This document shows, piece by piece, positions 16,158 to 25,218 of a stretch of DNA of 27,726 nt (positions are counted from its first letter, which is position 1; each line of letters starts with the position of its first letter). The notes beneath the pieces are model-generated. The model searched no databases and was not told the DNA's origin. It saw only the letters and a program-made list of their open reading frames with translations. The DNA is from JAXDBV01 sp034678415. GTDB taxonomy: Bacteria > Bacteroidota > Bacteroidia > Bacteroidales > VadinHA17. Where the stretch lies: the NCBI GenBank assembly GCA_034678415.1, contig JAXDBV010000367.1:1-27726 (forward strand), given 5' to 3'. The translations under genes were made by a program, and so were the position numbers.

Positions 16158-18182
16158 TCAGTTTTTGACCATTTTATTAAAACAACTGCCTGAGGGTGTG
16201 ATCACCTCGACGATGTAGATGCCTTCCGCGAGACGGCAGATATCCATGGCATGTTTTCCCGGAACATTATCAGCGGCCATTCGTTGCCTTCCCTGGAGAT
16301 CATAAATACGGATGTTCATTACCGGGGAGCGAGTATAAACTGTCACAACATCGGATGCCGGATTGGGATAAATAATCATACTGTTTTCAGCCGCAAGCTC
16401 AGAAACCGAGGTGATCGTTTCGTCGGAGGCTAACCAGCTTGACGCGAGGCTGTTGTCAAGATCTGTGTCAATGAGCTTAAGATAGTAGCCATTACCGTCG
16501 GTATCGGGCCAGGGAGCAGAATCGGAGTAGTGCACGTTGTCAATCACATTGCCGAAAGCGTCGGCCAGCACGAGGTGTTCACTGCTGTTTGACAGGTGTT
16601 GCGTGAATTGTCCGAAGGGCTGGAAGCCGTATGCTACCAGGAATGCATTGGCGTTGCTTGCCAGCACCACGGGGGAGCCGGGACCCAGCCTGAAACCGGG
16701 GGGGAACTGGTACACGAAACCTGTTCCCAGGAAATATACTCCGGTCATATCAACGGTATTGCTTCCGTTGTTTGTTATTTCCAGGAACTCGAACTCATCA
16801 TCGGGCAGTAAGGGGATTGCGGGGGGATGGTACATGATCCTGGTAATGACGAGCTGAGGGAGGCTGATGCTGTTGCAGGCGGCATACGAACCAATGTTGG
16901 CGGTCATCCAGGTGATGCGGTCGGATATGAACGATTTCAATGCCGTGATGCGTTCGCTGAAGCTTCCCGTTATTGACCAGCGCTGGTAATCCCTTGACAC
17001 CGCTTCTCCGATCAGGGCTGCTGTCTGGTCAACGAAGGCATGGATGGAGTCGCGGTGAAGAGGTTGACCGGTGGCTGTCAGCTCATTCCACCTCTTTGAA
17101 AAATAGCACCGGTAGTCCGAATTTTTGAACAGGTCGCGCCAGAACTTTGACCCGTCATTCCCGCCATCCTGAAACTGCCAGACATTGGTTTTGCTTCTGT
17201 CAAAACCGGACATGAACAGATCGTTGCCGTAAGTGAGATCGAGGTCCCACAGGGGGCCCGCCCTGAGCTTTCCGTTCCTGTCTTTATGAAAAAAGGTGCT
17301 GTAGGTATAAGCATCAGCGTTGGAAGCCAGTTCATTCATGATCATAAAATCGATGAATGAGGGTATGTCGATGATGGAAGGGTAGCCGTTTACTTTGGAA
17401 GAATTATAGTTTTTTGCCGCCGTTTCAAGCTTCAGGAACTCGCCTTTGATATAGCTGTTCTGCTGCGCGGTGACATCCTCAGGTTCTGGCATATGGTGGA
17501 TATAGGAAATGGTATAACCAATCCATGAATACATGGTCCATGCAACAGGATCGCCACCGGTAGTTTTATCGGCTTTGGTGATGAATCCGCCTGAGAGTGC
17601 AGGCAGGCTGTTATCAGTGGGTTGGATCTTGATAACGTCAACCCTGTTGTCATCGGCCTTGATCTTCTCCTGTAATATGTACAGTCCTTTATAATCGTTA
17701 TTGATGATCACCTCGCAGTAGGCTGTCCTCGAAGAATATTCACCTATCCTGCGTGAGAGGTTATGGCAGAGGTAGTCACGTATCAGGGCCGGATCAAACA
17801 CCATTCCTCCAAGCACCCAGTCATTCTCCTCGGGCATGCCAAGCAGGCTGACATTATTGTTGGTCAGGTTATTTTCCTGGCGTGTGGTAAAACCGTAACA
17901 TTTTTTTGGCCTTGTCTGGGAGGTGGAGCCTCTGAGCTCGATCGCTATCCGGCCGTTGTAATTAAGATATGATGGATTATTCTTATCACTCACATAGTTT
18001 CTTTGTCCGGGCCCCCGGTAAATGATTTTCATGCTTGCCGGGACCTTGGGCTCGTCAGTTATGGAAACACCGCCATCGGTAGTGATTATCACGATGGGAA
18101 GGTTGCTGTTGGTAAGCGACTGCCCGTTCAGGAGCACGACCGGCATGATTAACTGGATGAAAACGATTGAAGGAATTCTCAT
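16158..18182 (-). CDS. Secreted CotH-family kinase with lamin-tail domain and T9SS sorting tail
   Basis: A 674-residue exported protein. A signal peptide (about 1-20, IVFIQLIMPVVLLNG) is followed by a CotH kinase domain (about 75-400): LRGSTSQ (83-89), KKCYGFTTR (93-101), YKGLYILQEKIKADDNRVDV (164-183), GGFITKAD (198-205) and GPLWDLDLTYGND (309-321), whose Asp residues fit the metal-binding motif of the atypical CotH protein kinases. A lamin-tail-like beta domain covers about 443-590 (FEFLEITNNG). The C-terminus (about 600-674, IIYPNPASD then RIYDLQGR and LAEGIYIVEV) is a type A T9SS sorting signal, so the protein should cross the outer membrane and be released or anchored at the surface. A -7 box lies 20 bases upstream of the start. 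The substrate is unknown; some family members may bind polymers rather than act as kinases. Confidence 0.93.
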   Translation of the reverse strand: MRIPSIVFIQLIMPVVLLNGQSLTNSNLPIVIITTDGGVSITDEPKVPASMKIIYRGPGQRNYVSDKNNPSYLNYNGRIAIELRGSTSQTRPKKCYGFTTRQENNLTNNNVSLLGMPEENDWVLGGMVFDPALIRDYLCHNLSRRIGEYSSRTAYCEVIINNDYKGLYILQEKIKADDNRVDVIKIQPTDNSLPALSGGFITKADKTTGGDPVAWTMYSWIGYTISYIHHMPEPEDVTAQQNSYIKGEFLKLETAAKNYNSSKVNGYPSIIDIPSFIDFMIMNELASNADAYTYSTFFHKDRNGKLRAGPLWDLDLTYGNDLFMSGFDRSKTNVWQFQDGGNDGSKFWRDLFKNSDYRCYFSKRWNELTATGQPLHRDSIHAFVDQTAALIGEAVSRDYQRWSITGSFSERITALKSFISDRITWMTANIGSYAACNSISLPQLVITRIMYHPPAIPLLPDDEFEFLEITNNGSNTVDMTGVYFLGTGFVYQFPPGFRLGPGSPVVLASNANAFLVAYGFQPFGQFTQHLSNSSEHLVLADAFGNVIDNVHYSDSAPWPDTDGNGYYLKLIDTDLDNSLASSWLASDETITSVSELAAENSMIIYPNPASDVVTVYTRSPVMNIRIYDLQGRQRMAADNVPGKHAMDICRLAEGIYIVEVITPSGSCFNKMVKN

Positions 18183-18201
18183 TTAAACCGTGATGAAGGA
18201 G

Positions 18202-18209
18202 CAAAGGTA
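18202..18209 (-). promoter_or_regulatory. Candidate -7 box for the CotH gene
   Basis: The minus strand reads TACCTTTG, an exact TAnnTTTG match, 20 bases upstream of the CotH ATG at 18182. The -33 region is poor. The implied 5' leader is very short. Confidence 0.45.
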
Positions 18210-18331
18210 ATGTTTAAAATCAGATTTTGAACTGGACATGGCTTATCAGAAGGTAAAACCGTCACAACAGGGTGTGAGCGTGGAAGCATAATCTGATTAT
18301 CTTTACTGGCACCACCGAATGCCACAGAGAT

Positions 18332-19471
18332 ATGAGCTCGGTATCCCGTGAATTCCAGGTATTCGTTAAACCGGTTGGCGGCTGCTGCAACCTTGCCTGT
18401 TGTTACTGTTATTACCAGGACAGGAAACAGCCGTTGGATCGGCCGCGCGCTTCGCGGATGAGCGATGACCTGTTAGAGCTGTACATACGCCAGCACATTG
18501 AAGCCTCCACCGAACGCGTCATCGATTTCTCATGGCACGGGGGGGAACCCATGCTGGCTGGATTGGAGTTCTTCAGGAAAGCTGTGGCATGGCAGAAGAA
18601 GCACAGGCCGGCAGGCAAAAGCATTATCAATGGCATACAGACGAACGGCACTTTGCTGAGTGATGCGTGGGCACGCTTTCTTAAGGAGGAGAATTTTACT
18701 GTCGGGCTGAGCCTGGATGGTCCGGAAACTCTTCACGACATGTATCGCCGGGATAAGTACCATGAACCCAGCTTCCGAAGGGTGATGAAAGGGTATGAAC
18801 GGTTGATGAAGGTTGGCATTCCCGTGGAGATCCTCTGTGTCATTCACAATGGGAATGCGGGAAAACCGGGAGAAGTATATGGCTTTTTCAAGGCGATCGG
18901 GGCAGAATACATCACCTTTCTTCCCCTGGTGGAATATCGTCCTGATGCACCTGCAGGGGTGAGCCCTCAAACGGTCAGGGCAGAGGTATTCGGCAAATTC
19001 CTGATCAGCGTTTTTGATGAATGGATGGAGCATGATATAGGCAAGATCAAAATACAGATCATTGAAGAAGCGTTGCGCGCCGCATTTCGACAGGACCATA
19101 CTTTGTGCATCTTGAAGAAGACCTGTGGCGGTGTGCCGGTGGTGGAAATGAACGGGGACTTTTACTCGTGTGACCACTTTGTGAATAAGCGAAACCTGAT
19201 CGGAAACATCAGGGAGACCCATCTGTCAGTGCTGCTTGACCACCCCCGGCAGACAGCCTTCGGTAAAGCAAAAAACAATACCTTACCCGGTTGCTGCCTC
19301 GCCTGTGAAGTGTTCGTCATGTGTCACGGAGAATGCCCGAAAAACCGGTTCATTGAGTCGCCCGATGGTGAACCGGGGTTAAACTACCTTTGCGAAGGGT
19401 ATAAAATGTTTTTCAGGCACTGCCTGCCTTTAATAGAGGAGGTTGGCAGGGTGTGGGAAATCACGCGATGA
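18332..19471 (+). CDS. Anaerobic sulfatase-maturase-type radical SAM/SPASM enzyme
   Basis: A 379-residue cytoplasmic Fe-S enzyme. By family, it oxidises an active-site Cys or Ser of a type I sulfatase to formylglycine, using S-adenosylmethionine. The radical SAM cluster motif CX3CX2C is C19/C23/C26 in CNLACCYC, and the SAM-binding GGEP is at 70-73. The SPASM region supplies C259, C265, C280, C321/C322, C325, C331, C335 and C354, enough for two auxiliary 4Fe-4S clusters. D281 directly follows C280, as does the catalytic Asp described in clostridial anSME, and CHGECPKNRF (331-340) is a family hallmark. No sulfatase gene lies in the window, so its client must be elsewhere, or the enzyme modifies another protein. 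It is transcribed away from the CotH gene across 149 bases. The near-match TATCTTTA at 18298-18305 could be its -7 box. Confidence 0.9.
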   Translation: MSSVSREFQVFVKPVGGCCNLACCYCYYQDRKQPLDRPRASRMSDDLLELYIRQHIEASTERVIDFSWHGGEPMLAGLEFFRKAVAWQKKHRPAGKSIINGIQTNGTLLSDAWARFLKEENFTVGLSLDGPETLHDMYRRDKYHEPSFRRVMKGYERLMKVGIPVEILCVIHNGNAGKPGEVYGFFKAIGAEYITFLPLVEYRPDAPAGVSPQTVRAEVFGKFLISVFDEWMEHDIGKIKIQIIEEALRAAFRQDHTLCILKKTCGGVPVVEMNGDFYSCDHFVNKRNLIGNIRETHLSVLLDHPRQTAFGKAKNNTLPGCCLACEVFVMCHGECPKNRFIESPDGEPGLNYLCEGYKMFFRHCLPLIEEVGRVWEITR

Positions 19472-19568
19472 ATGTCCGGGGCTAATATGAAATACCTCTA
19501 CACCTGGTTTGGTACAGGCGTGTTGAGGATCGCGCAATGGCCGGAGGAATACCCTGCTTTTGTAACTG

Positions 19569-20417
19569 CTATTTCTTCAGTTTTTCCTTGAAGAACGCCA
19601 CGGTGCGGCTCCATGCCAGTTCAGCAGCTTCCTTATTGTACCTCTCGCTGGTATCGTTGTTAAAGGCATGGCTGGCTCCCTCATATATGAAGATATGGTA
19701 TTCGATCCCTGCCTTTTTCAATGCTTCCTCGAACGCCGGGATACCGGCGTTGATCCTCTCATCGTTTCCCGCATAATGTGCCATGATGGGGGCTTTGATC
19801 TGCGGCACATCGTCGAGCGACGGGGTAGAACCGTAATACGGAACTGCCGCATCGAGCTCGTCGCAGCTCACCGCCACCTGGTTAGTCATGGCACCGCCCC
19901 AGCAGAAGCCTGTACATCCCACCTTACCGGTGGATCGGGGATGCGTCTTCAGGTATTTCACAGCTGCCACGAAATTTTTCACCGTCGTCTCACGATTCAG
20001 CTGGCCAATCATGGTACGACCCTGGTTTTCATCCTCCGGTGTGCCACCCAGGGGAGACAACGCATCGGGAGCCATCGCAAGAAACCCCTCTGCTGCCATG
20101 CGACGCGTAACATCCTGGATATGAGGCACCAGCCCCCTGTTCTCATGGATGATAATAACAGCCGGGCGTTTCTTCCTGCCTTTTAAAACCGACATATATG
20201 CCCTGATTTCTCCCGTTCCCCCGGGGTAGGTGATGAACTTATTCAGGAGCCTGGATCCCGGCACTTTGCCTGAAGCTGCCAGGGCCGTATGATGCCCGGG
20301 GAGCAATGTTACAAGAACCGTACCGCCGGCCACTATGGCCAGCTTCTTCATGAATTCACGACGGTTCAGTGTACCATTCCGGTACTGCTCTACAAGTTGG
20401 TTTATTTTATCAGCCAT
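19569..20417 (-). CDS. Dienelactone hydrolase family protein with twin-arginine-like signal
   Basis: A 282-residue alpha/beta hydrolase. The catalytic triad of the dienelactone hydrolase family is visible: nucleophile C172 in GFCWGG, D219 in GNDERI and H250 in ASHAFNND, with the supporting E92 in HENRG. The N-terminus has NRREFMKKLAIVAGGTVLVT (18-37), a twin-arginine-type motif (RREFMKK) before a hydrophobic stretch, so it is probably exported folded by Tat or held at the membrane. It shares strand with the serine hydrolase upstream (78-base gap), so a joint transcript is possible. A 12-bp palindrome lies just before its start. The true substrate is not predictable; similar proteins act on lactones and esters, and no aromatic-degradation genes are nearby. 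Confidence 0.92.
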   Translation of the reverse strand: MADKINQLVEQYRNGTLNRREFMKKLAIVAGGTVLVTLLPGHHTALAASGKVPGSRLLNKFITYPGGTGEIRAYMSVLKGRKKRPAVIIIHENRGLVPHIQDVTRRMAAEGFLAMAPDALSPLGGTPEDENQGRTMIGQLNRETTVKNFVAAVKYLKTHPRSTGKVGCTGFCWGGAMTNQVAVSCDELDAAVPYYGSTPSLDDVPQIKAPIMAHYAGNDERINAGIPAFEEALKKAGIEYHIFIYEGASHAFNNDTSERYNKEAAELAWSRTVAFFKEKLKK

Positions 20418-20425
20418 AATGATTG

Positions 20426-20437
20426 ATGAATATTCAT
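20426..20437. promoter_or_regulatory. 12-bp palindrome upstream of the dienelactone-hydrolase gene
   Basis: ATGAATATTCAT is a perfect palindrome 9-20 bases before the start codon (minus strand), where it would overlap the ribosome entry region. It could be an operator for a small dimeric repressor, but it is short and AT-rich. Confidence 0.25.
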
Positions 20438-20495
20438 TTTCAATGTATACAGAATATCCGGCGTCACCCGTTTAGGGCAGGCAGGAGAATCATTC

Positions 20496-22304
20496 TTATT
20501 TCTTCCTCTCCGCCCTGAAATCTCCTTCGGGCTGCCTGAACACGACGGCTACGATCGTACCCTTCTCCCCTTCGATAAATACCAGCCCGTAATCTTTCAG
20601 GAGTTTAGGTACAAACTCATGTTTCTTAACCGGCAACAGTTCGTATTCAGGCTGACCGGGAATAAAAAGACACAGGATTTTTCCTGATTTTATGTAAATC
20701 TTGGCCGTCACATCACCGATAACGTATTCGCCTTCATATTTTGTCAGCTCTTCAGGTTTCATTTCTGTGGCAGTAATTTCTTTGGTGAAGATGATGTCAT
20801 TTGCCGCAGGTTCGAGGTTCAATGCCAGTTCTGCTATTTCTCCGCGGTTGTTGATGCGGAATACGGCGTTGAAGCGGGAGACGAGGTTGTATTTCAGGTC
20901 AGACTCATGTTCATAGCCGCAAGCTTCGAAAGCATCATAGTTCTTATGTTTCATCCATATTTTCACTGGCCCGAAGTTTCCGGTCAGGGAGTCGCCCTGT
21001 TGACGGATTTCCACGCTTCCGTATCCGGGATTCACATATTTGCCACAATAGTCATTCAGGGGGTGGGAGGGTGGGAATCCCTGGCCGGTGGTATCTCCCT
21101 TTAGACGGGCTTTCTCTGCTTCGCGTAATGCCAGTCTCTCTTTTCTCAGGGAGGCATTCCAGTCCTTATATGGTAATCCGAGGAGCCTGTCGGCGATGAT
21201 ATTACGTATGATGGTATTGACCGAAGAGCCGCCCTGGTTCACGAACACGGCGATACCCAGGCTATCGGCAGGGAAGAATCCTACCGTTGCAGTAAATCCG
21301 TCGATATCTCCGTCATGTTCCACCCGGTAATGACCCCGGTATGAATTAAGAAACCATCCCAAACCATAATCGTTAAAGAATACATCGGGTGAGCCGGGAT
21401 TCGGGAGAGACATATTTCCCATTTGTGTACTGATAGCCTGGCTGTAAAAACTTGCAGGAATAATGGTATTTCCACCGTATGTACCGCCATTGATCCATGT
21501 GATGAGCCAGGCGGATATGTCTTTTGCACAGGAATTAATGCCTCCCGCCGGCGCCATGTTGTCAATGTTCCTGAAAGGAATATTTATGGTGAATGAATCA
21601 TTTACGGTAACATAAGGCAGAGCGCGGTCGTCAGTTTTCATTACCTCCGCGGTTGTGATTTTTGTGCGTGTCATGCCGAGGGGGACGAAGAACCGTTCGG
21701 AAAGCTGTTGACCGAAGGGTTTGCCCTTTTCCACGACCTGTGCCAGGGAACCCAGGGCCATCAGCATGAAGTTATTGTATTGAAAGCGCGTACGCAGTTC
21801 CGCTGTTTTTTCAAAATGTTCAATTCTCTTTACCAGGCTATCAGAGCTGATGGAGGTTGCATACCATGCGATGTCATGTCGCGGCAGCCCTGTGCGATGG
21901 CACATCATATCGCGCGGTGTCACCTGGGCAGTGAGCAGGGGGTCGGAGAAGCGCAAGGCCGGAAGGTACCGGATGGCCGGCTGATCAAGATCCAGCTTAT
22001 TCTCATCAGCCAGGATACCCATCAGGGCACAGGTGAATGCCTTGGTGGATGAGCCAATCGCATAAAGTGTGCTGCCCGTCACAGGAGTCTTTTTCTCCAG
22101 GTCGCGGTAACCGAAGCCTCCGGCAAACAGCACCTTCTGCTTCTCTACCACTGCAATGGCGCATCCGGGAGCTTTCCATTCCTGAAGGATACGGACAACC
22201 AGGGTGTCGATCCCTTTCAGCCTGGGATCATGTACCTGCGCAAAGCCTGTGTTACCGGTGAGGAGAATACCTGCCAATGCAACAAATAGGATGTACTTTT
22301 TCAT
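20496..22304 (-). CDS. Serine hydrolase of the beta-lactamase/class C PBP family with C-terminal DUF3471-like domain
   Basis: A 602-residue exported protein. ATG at 22304 gives a clean signal peptide (MKKYILFVALAGILLTGNTGFAQ); an in-frame ATG at 22340 would add 12 residues and is less likely. The serine hydrolase domain (about 28-380) has SxxK as SSTK (85-88), the Tyr motif YNN (176-178) and HDG (330-332) in place of KTG, as in esterase/peptidase-type members such as EstB or D-aminopeptidases. A DUF3471-like domain follows (about 425-480, NDYCGKYVNPGYG), then a second beta-rich segment (about 500-600, KYEGEYVIGDVTAKIYI). Such proteins are periplasmic and cleave esters or D-amino-acid peptides rather than antibiotics. 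It sits between the DLH gene and the fumarase gene on the same strand, but with wide gaps. Confidence 0.92.
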   Translation of the reverse strand: MKKYILFVALAGILLTGNTGFAQVHDPRLKGIDTLVVRILQEWKAPGCAIAVVEKQKVLFAGGFGYRDLEKKTPVTGSTLYAIGSSTKAFTCALMGILADENKLDLDQPAIRYLPALRFSDPLLTAQVTPRDMMCHRTGLPRHDIAWYATSISSDSLVKRIEHFEKTAELRTRFQYNNFMLMALGSLAQVVEKGKPFGQQLSERFFVPLGMTRTKITTAEVMKTDDRALPYVTVNDSFTINIPFRNIDNMAPAGGINSCAKDISAWLITWINGGTYGGNTIIPASFYSQAISTQMGNMSLPNPGSPDVFFNDYGLGWFLNSYRGHYRVEHDGDIDGFTATVGFFPADSLGIAVFVNQGGSSVNTIIRNIIADRLLGLPYKDWNASLRKERLALREAEKARLKGDTTGQGFPPSHPLNDYCGKYVNPGYGSVEIRQQGDSLTGNFGPVKIWMKHKNYDAFEACGYEHESDLKYNLVSRFNAVFRINNRGEIAELALNLEPAANDIIFTKEITATEMKPEELTKYEGEYVIGDVTAKIYIKSGKILCLFIPGQPEYELLPVKKHEFVPKLLKDYGLVFIEGEKGTIVAVVFRQPEGDFRAERKK

Positions 22305-22418
22305 AAGATATGATGTAATGAAAAGAACAACTTTATACAACCCGTTGGGAGATCATGGGACATATTCATTACCGGCGGACGGTTCAACCTTCATTAGGCG
22401 AATGACGCATCAATATTC

Positions 22419-24029
22419 CTATTTATTATATTCATCAAAAAAGTCATTTCCCTTATCGTCGGTCAGGATAAAGGCAGCCAGTTTTTCCACCCTGATTTTT
22501 CTCACAGCCTCCATTCCCAGTTCTTCGAAATCGATCACTTCCACTTTTTTAATGTTTTCCTGTGCGATAAAGGCCGCGGGTCCACCGAGGGTACCCAGGT
22601 AGAATCCGCCATATTTTTTACAGGCATCGATGACGGGCCGTGTACGATTACCTTTGGCCAGCATGATCATTGATCCCCCCTGTTTCATGAACGATTCGAC
22701 GTAGCTGTCCATTCTGCCGGCTGTGGTTGGTCCGAAGCTTCCCGATGCCATACCGGCAGGCGTTTTCGCCGGGCCGGCATAGTATACGGGATGATTTTTG
22801 AAATATTCCGGCATAGGCTGGCCCTCATCAAGCATCTGTTTGATGCGGGCATGAGCCATATCCCTGGCCACAATAAGGTTACCCGTAAGGCTCAGCCGGG
22901 TTTTGACTTTATATTTAGACAGGTGGGCAAGCACTTCTTTCATAGGCCTGTCGAGATTGATCTCCACCGGCGGATCAAGGGCAGGTGCCCTGTCAGGCAT
23001 GAAACGTGCCGGATTCTTTTCGAGTTCTTCAAGGAATATCCCTTTTTCATTAATCACAGCCCTGATGTTTCGGTCGGCGCTGCAGCTCACACCAATACCC
23101 ACGGGGCACGAGGCTGCATGACGGGGTAAGCGTATAACACGTACATCATGAACGAAATACTTTCCTCCGAATTGAGCCCCCACACCATAATCACGGCATA
23201 TCGTTTCAATTCTTCTTTCCCATTCGGGATCGCGGAAAGCACGGCCGGCAGCACTGCCGGTAACAGGCAGGTGGTCAAGATAGCCGGCGGAGGCTTCCTT
23301 TACCGTCTTCAGCGTAGCCTCGGCCGATGTTCCTCCTATCACGATGGCCAGATGGTAGGGAGGGCAGGCTGACGTGCCAAGCTCCTTTATTTTTTCCTTT
23401 ACGAATCTTACCAGCGATTCTTCATTCAGAAGGGACTTGGACTGCTGGTAAAGGAATGTTTTATTGGCGGATCCTCCTCCCTTGGTGATGAACAGGAACT
23501 CATAGCTGTTACCGGAGCAGGAATAAATATCTATTTGTGCCGGTAAATTACAGCCTGAATTCTTTTCATCGAACATACTGTATGGTATGACCTGTGAATA
23601 GCGAAGGTTTTTGTTTGTATATACATCGTATATTCCGCGGGACAGGTGTTTTGCATCGTCGGTACCTGTGTAAACATCCTCGCCCTTATGCGCGATGATG
23701 ATGGCGGTTCCCGTATCCTGGCAGGAAGGCAATTCCCCGGCAGCTGAAATAACCTGGTTTTTCAGCATCACCCAGGCTACAAACTTGTCGTTGTCGGTTG
23801 CTTCAGGATCATCGAGTATCCTGGCAAGCTTTTCCAAATGGGATGACCGCATGAAGAAGGAAACATCGAAGATGGCTTCCCTCGCCAACATTTCCAGGCC
23901 TGCCGGATCAACCATCAGAATTTTCCTCCCGTCCAATAGTTTAATCCTTGTATGCTCAGTGCTCAACAGACGATAACTGGTGGTATCCTCCCCCGGTTGA
24001 AACATTCTTTCATAGATGAAATCAGCCAT
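22419..24029 (-). CDS. fumA: Class I (Fe-S) fumarate hydratase
   Basis: A 536-residue single-chain class I fumarase that interconverts fumarate and malate through a 4Fe-4S cluster, used in the reductive or oxidative citric-acid branch. The three cluster cysteines are C103 ([10 protein letters not shown]), C222 (ACPPYH) and C316 (GVSCSADRN); their spacing of 119 and 94 residues is the same as in the structurally known Leishmania enzyme, as I recall it. The N-terminal alpha-like domain (about 1-330) is fused to the C-terminal beta-like domain, with [13 protein letters not shown] and [15 protein letters not shown] motifs conserved. Class I enzymes are oxygen-sensitive, which fits an anaerobe. 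It is a single gene with a -7 box at 24095, about 66 bases upstream. Tartrate dehydratase is the only near relative; the length favours fumarase. Confidence 0.96.
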   Translation of the reverse strand: MADFIYERMFQPGEDTTSYRLLSTEHTRIKLLDGRKILMVDPAGLEMLAREAIFDVSFFMRSSHLEKLARILDDPEATDNDKFVAWVMLKNQVISAAGELPSCQDTGTAIIIAHKGEDVYTGTDDAKHLSRGIYDVYTNKNLRYSQVIPYSMFDEKNSGCNLPAQIDIYSCSGNSYEFLFITKGGGSANKTFLYQQSKSLLNEESLVRFVKEKIKELGTSACPPYHLAIVIGGTSAEATLKTVKEASAGYLDHLPVTGSAAGRAFRDPEWERRIETICRDYGVGAQFGGKYFVHDVRVIRLPRHAASCPVGIGVSCSADRNIRAVINEKGIFLEELEKNPARFMPDRAPALDPPVEINLDRPMKEVLAHLSKYKVKTRLSLTGNLIVARDMAHARIKQMLDEGQPMPEYFKNHPVYYAGPAKTPAGMASGSFGPTTAGRMDSYVESFMKQGGSMIMLAKGNRTRPVIDACKKYGGFYLGTLGGPAAFIAQENIKKVEVIDFEELGMEAVRKIRVEKLAAFILTDDKGNDFFDEYNK

Positions 24030-24094
24030 AGCTTGCCGGTTTTATGAATTATTGAATGACCCTGTCTTCAACCCGATTACCTGATCCCCTCAGC

Positions 24095-24102
24095 CAAATA
24101 TA
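24095..24102 (-). promoter_or_regulatory. Candidate -7 box for the fumarase gene
   Basis: The minus strand reads TATATTTG, an exact TAnnTTTG match, 66 bases upstream of the fumarase ATG. No convincing -33 TTTG is found at the standard spacing. Confidence 0.4.
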
Positions 24103-24310
24103 GAAAGAAAGAAGCAGGATAAACCTTGTCTACAACATAAAATACACCGAACTTCAGAAATAGTTGTTCGTTTCCTGATCCACACAACTGACGGGAAAGG
24201 AGATAGTTATCGGCAGGGGATTGATTATGATTTGAAAATTCAGTACCTTTTGGTGCCACAGGGCAGATTTTTGAGTTATTTTAGCATACTAACCCGATAA
24301 ATTAACAGCG

Positions 24311-25150
24311 ATGAAAGACAGTTTTACAGAATTACTGATAAAACAGACGAAGCTATCGGAGAGGTGGATTGCCTTTTTCAAGATTATTCTTGATCCCTGG
24401 ATTATTATTACCTCGGTGCTTCTTATTCTTCTGATTCAGTCAAGCAGAGGAGCTGACTCAGAGGTACTCAGATACATACTCACCTTACTGGTAGCCGGGC
24501 TTTCCATTCTTATTGGCGCCCTGTTCATCAGGAAATGGATGGACATCCATGAAATAAAAGCCATGGTGGTGCGTGGAAAATTGTCCATAAGAAGTCTGAA
24601 GTTGCTGTATTTCAATCTTATCCAGACTGAAGGACGTGCCGAGAAGTTTATCAGGAGGCTGAATGAAAAGGACCTTAATTATGAGCTCATAAAGTCGAAT
24701 TTTGAGGAAATCATTGAAAAGTGCAAGCTGCTGGAAGAAGAATGCCTGAACTCAATCGAAGACTGGTCGGATATCATTGAGGATGCAGATGTGAAAGCCA
24801 AGCTATCAAAACTGAAACTCATGGATGCTGAATGTGCCAGGCTTGAAATGGAAATTGCAGGACTGGAAAGGTCAATTTCGGATAACACTAATATCGCTGA
24901 GGAAGAGAAAAATGCCATCCGGCAGCGGATTGAAGGAAAAAAGACAGAATTGAAACAGGTTCAGTCGGTCATGCATGAGAATGAGATTGAGATCAACAGC
25001 TCGGTTCTGAGCGGCATGACAGGGTCCAACCTGCCGAAAGACACCATCTTTTCCATATACAAGTCATGTCCTTCATGTGGCAGTTTTTATTCGGGATCAT
25101 ATATCTGTCCGTTTTGTGGCGAGCCGTCGAAGAAGAGGGTGATCAACTAG
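24311..25150 (+). CDS. Unrecognised membrane protein with coiled coil and C-terminal zinc ribbon
   Basis: A 279-residue protein I do not recognise. It has an N-terminal amphipathic stretch, two TM segments (about 28-43 and 53-74), then a long charged region (about 110-226) with the Leu/Glu/Lys pattern of a coiled coil (KLKLMDAECARLEMEIAGLE), and at the end a four-Cys zinc ribbon: CPSC (253-256) and CPFC (266-269). Both tails are probably cytoplasmic. This two-TM, coiled coil and rubredoxin-like knuckle design suggests a scaffold or adaptor that senses or recruits partners at the inner membrane (inference). It is a lone plus-strand gene between the fumarase and lpxH genes, both on the other strand. 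The zinc knuckle resembles prokaryotic zinc-ribbon domains found on many unrelated proteins, so no function is assigned. Confidence 0.85.
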   Translation: MKDSFTELLIKQTKLSERWIAFFKIILDPWIIITSVLLILLIQSSRGADSEVLRYILTLLVAGLSILIGALFIRKWMDIHEIKAMVVRGKLSIRSLKLLYFNLIQTEGRAEKFIRRLNEKDLNYELIKSNFEEIIEKCKLLEEECLNSIEDWSDIIEDADVKAKLSKLKLMDAECARLEMEIAGLERSISDNTNIAEEEKNAIRQRIEGKKTELKQVQSVMHENEIEINSSVLSGMTGSNLPKDTIFSIYKSCPSCGSFYSGSYICPFCGEPSKKRVIN

Positions 25151-25218
25151 TCGGTCGATCTGACACGGATGGAGACGGTATGCAAAGGATATGTTGGGAT
25201 CGCGGAGTGAACAGCCCT

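Noticed and set aside
15948..16218. Two overlapping plus-strand ORFs of 81 and 85 codons
   Set aside because: They run into the 3' end of the CotH gene on the opposite strand and resemble nothing known.
24162..24189. AGTTGT/ACAACT inverted repeat upstream of the fumarase gene
   Set aside because: A 6-bp stem with a 16-base loop is expected by chance.
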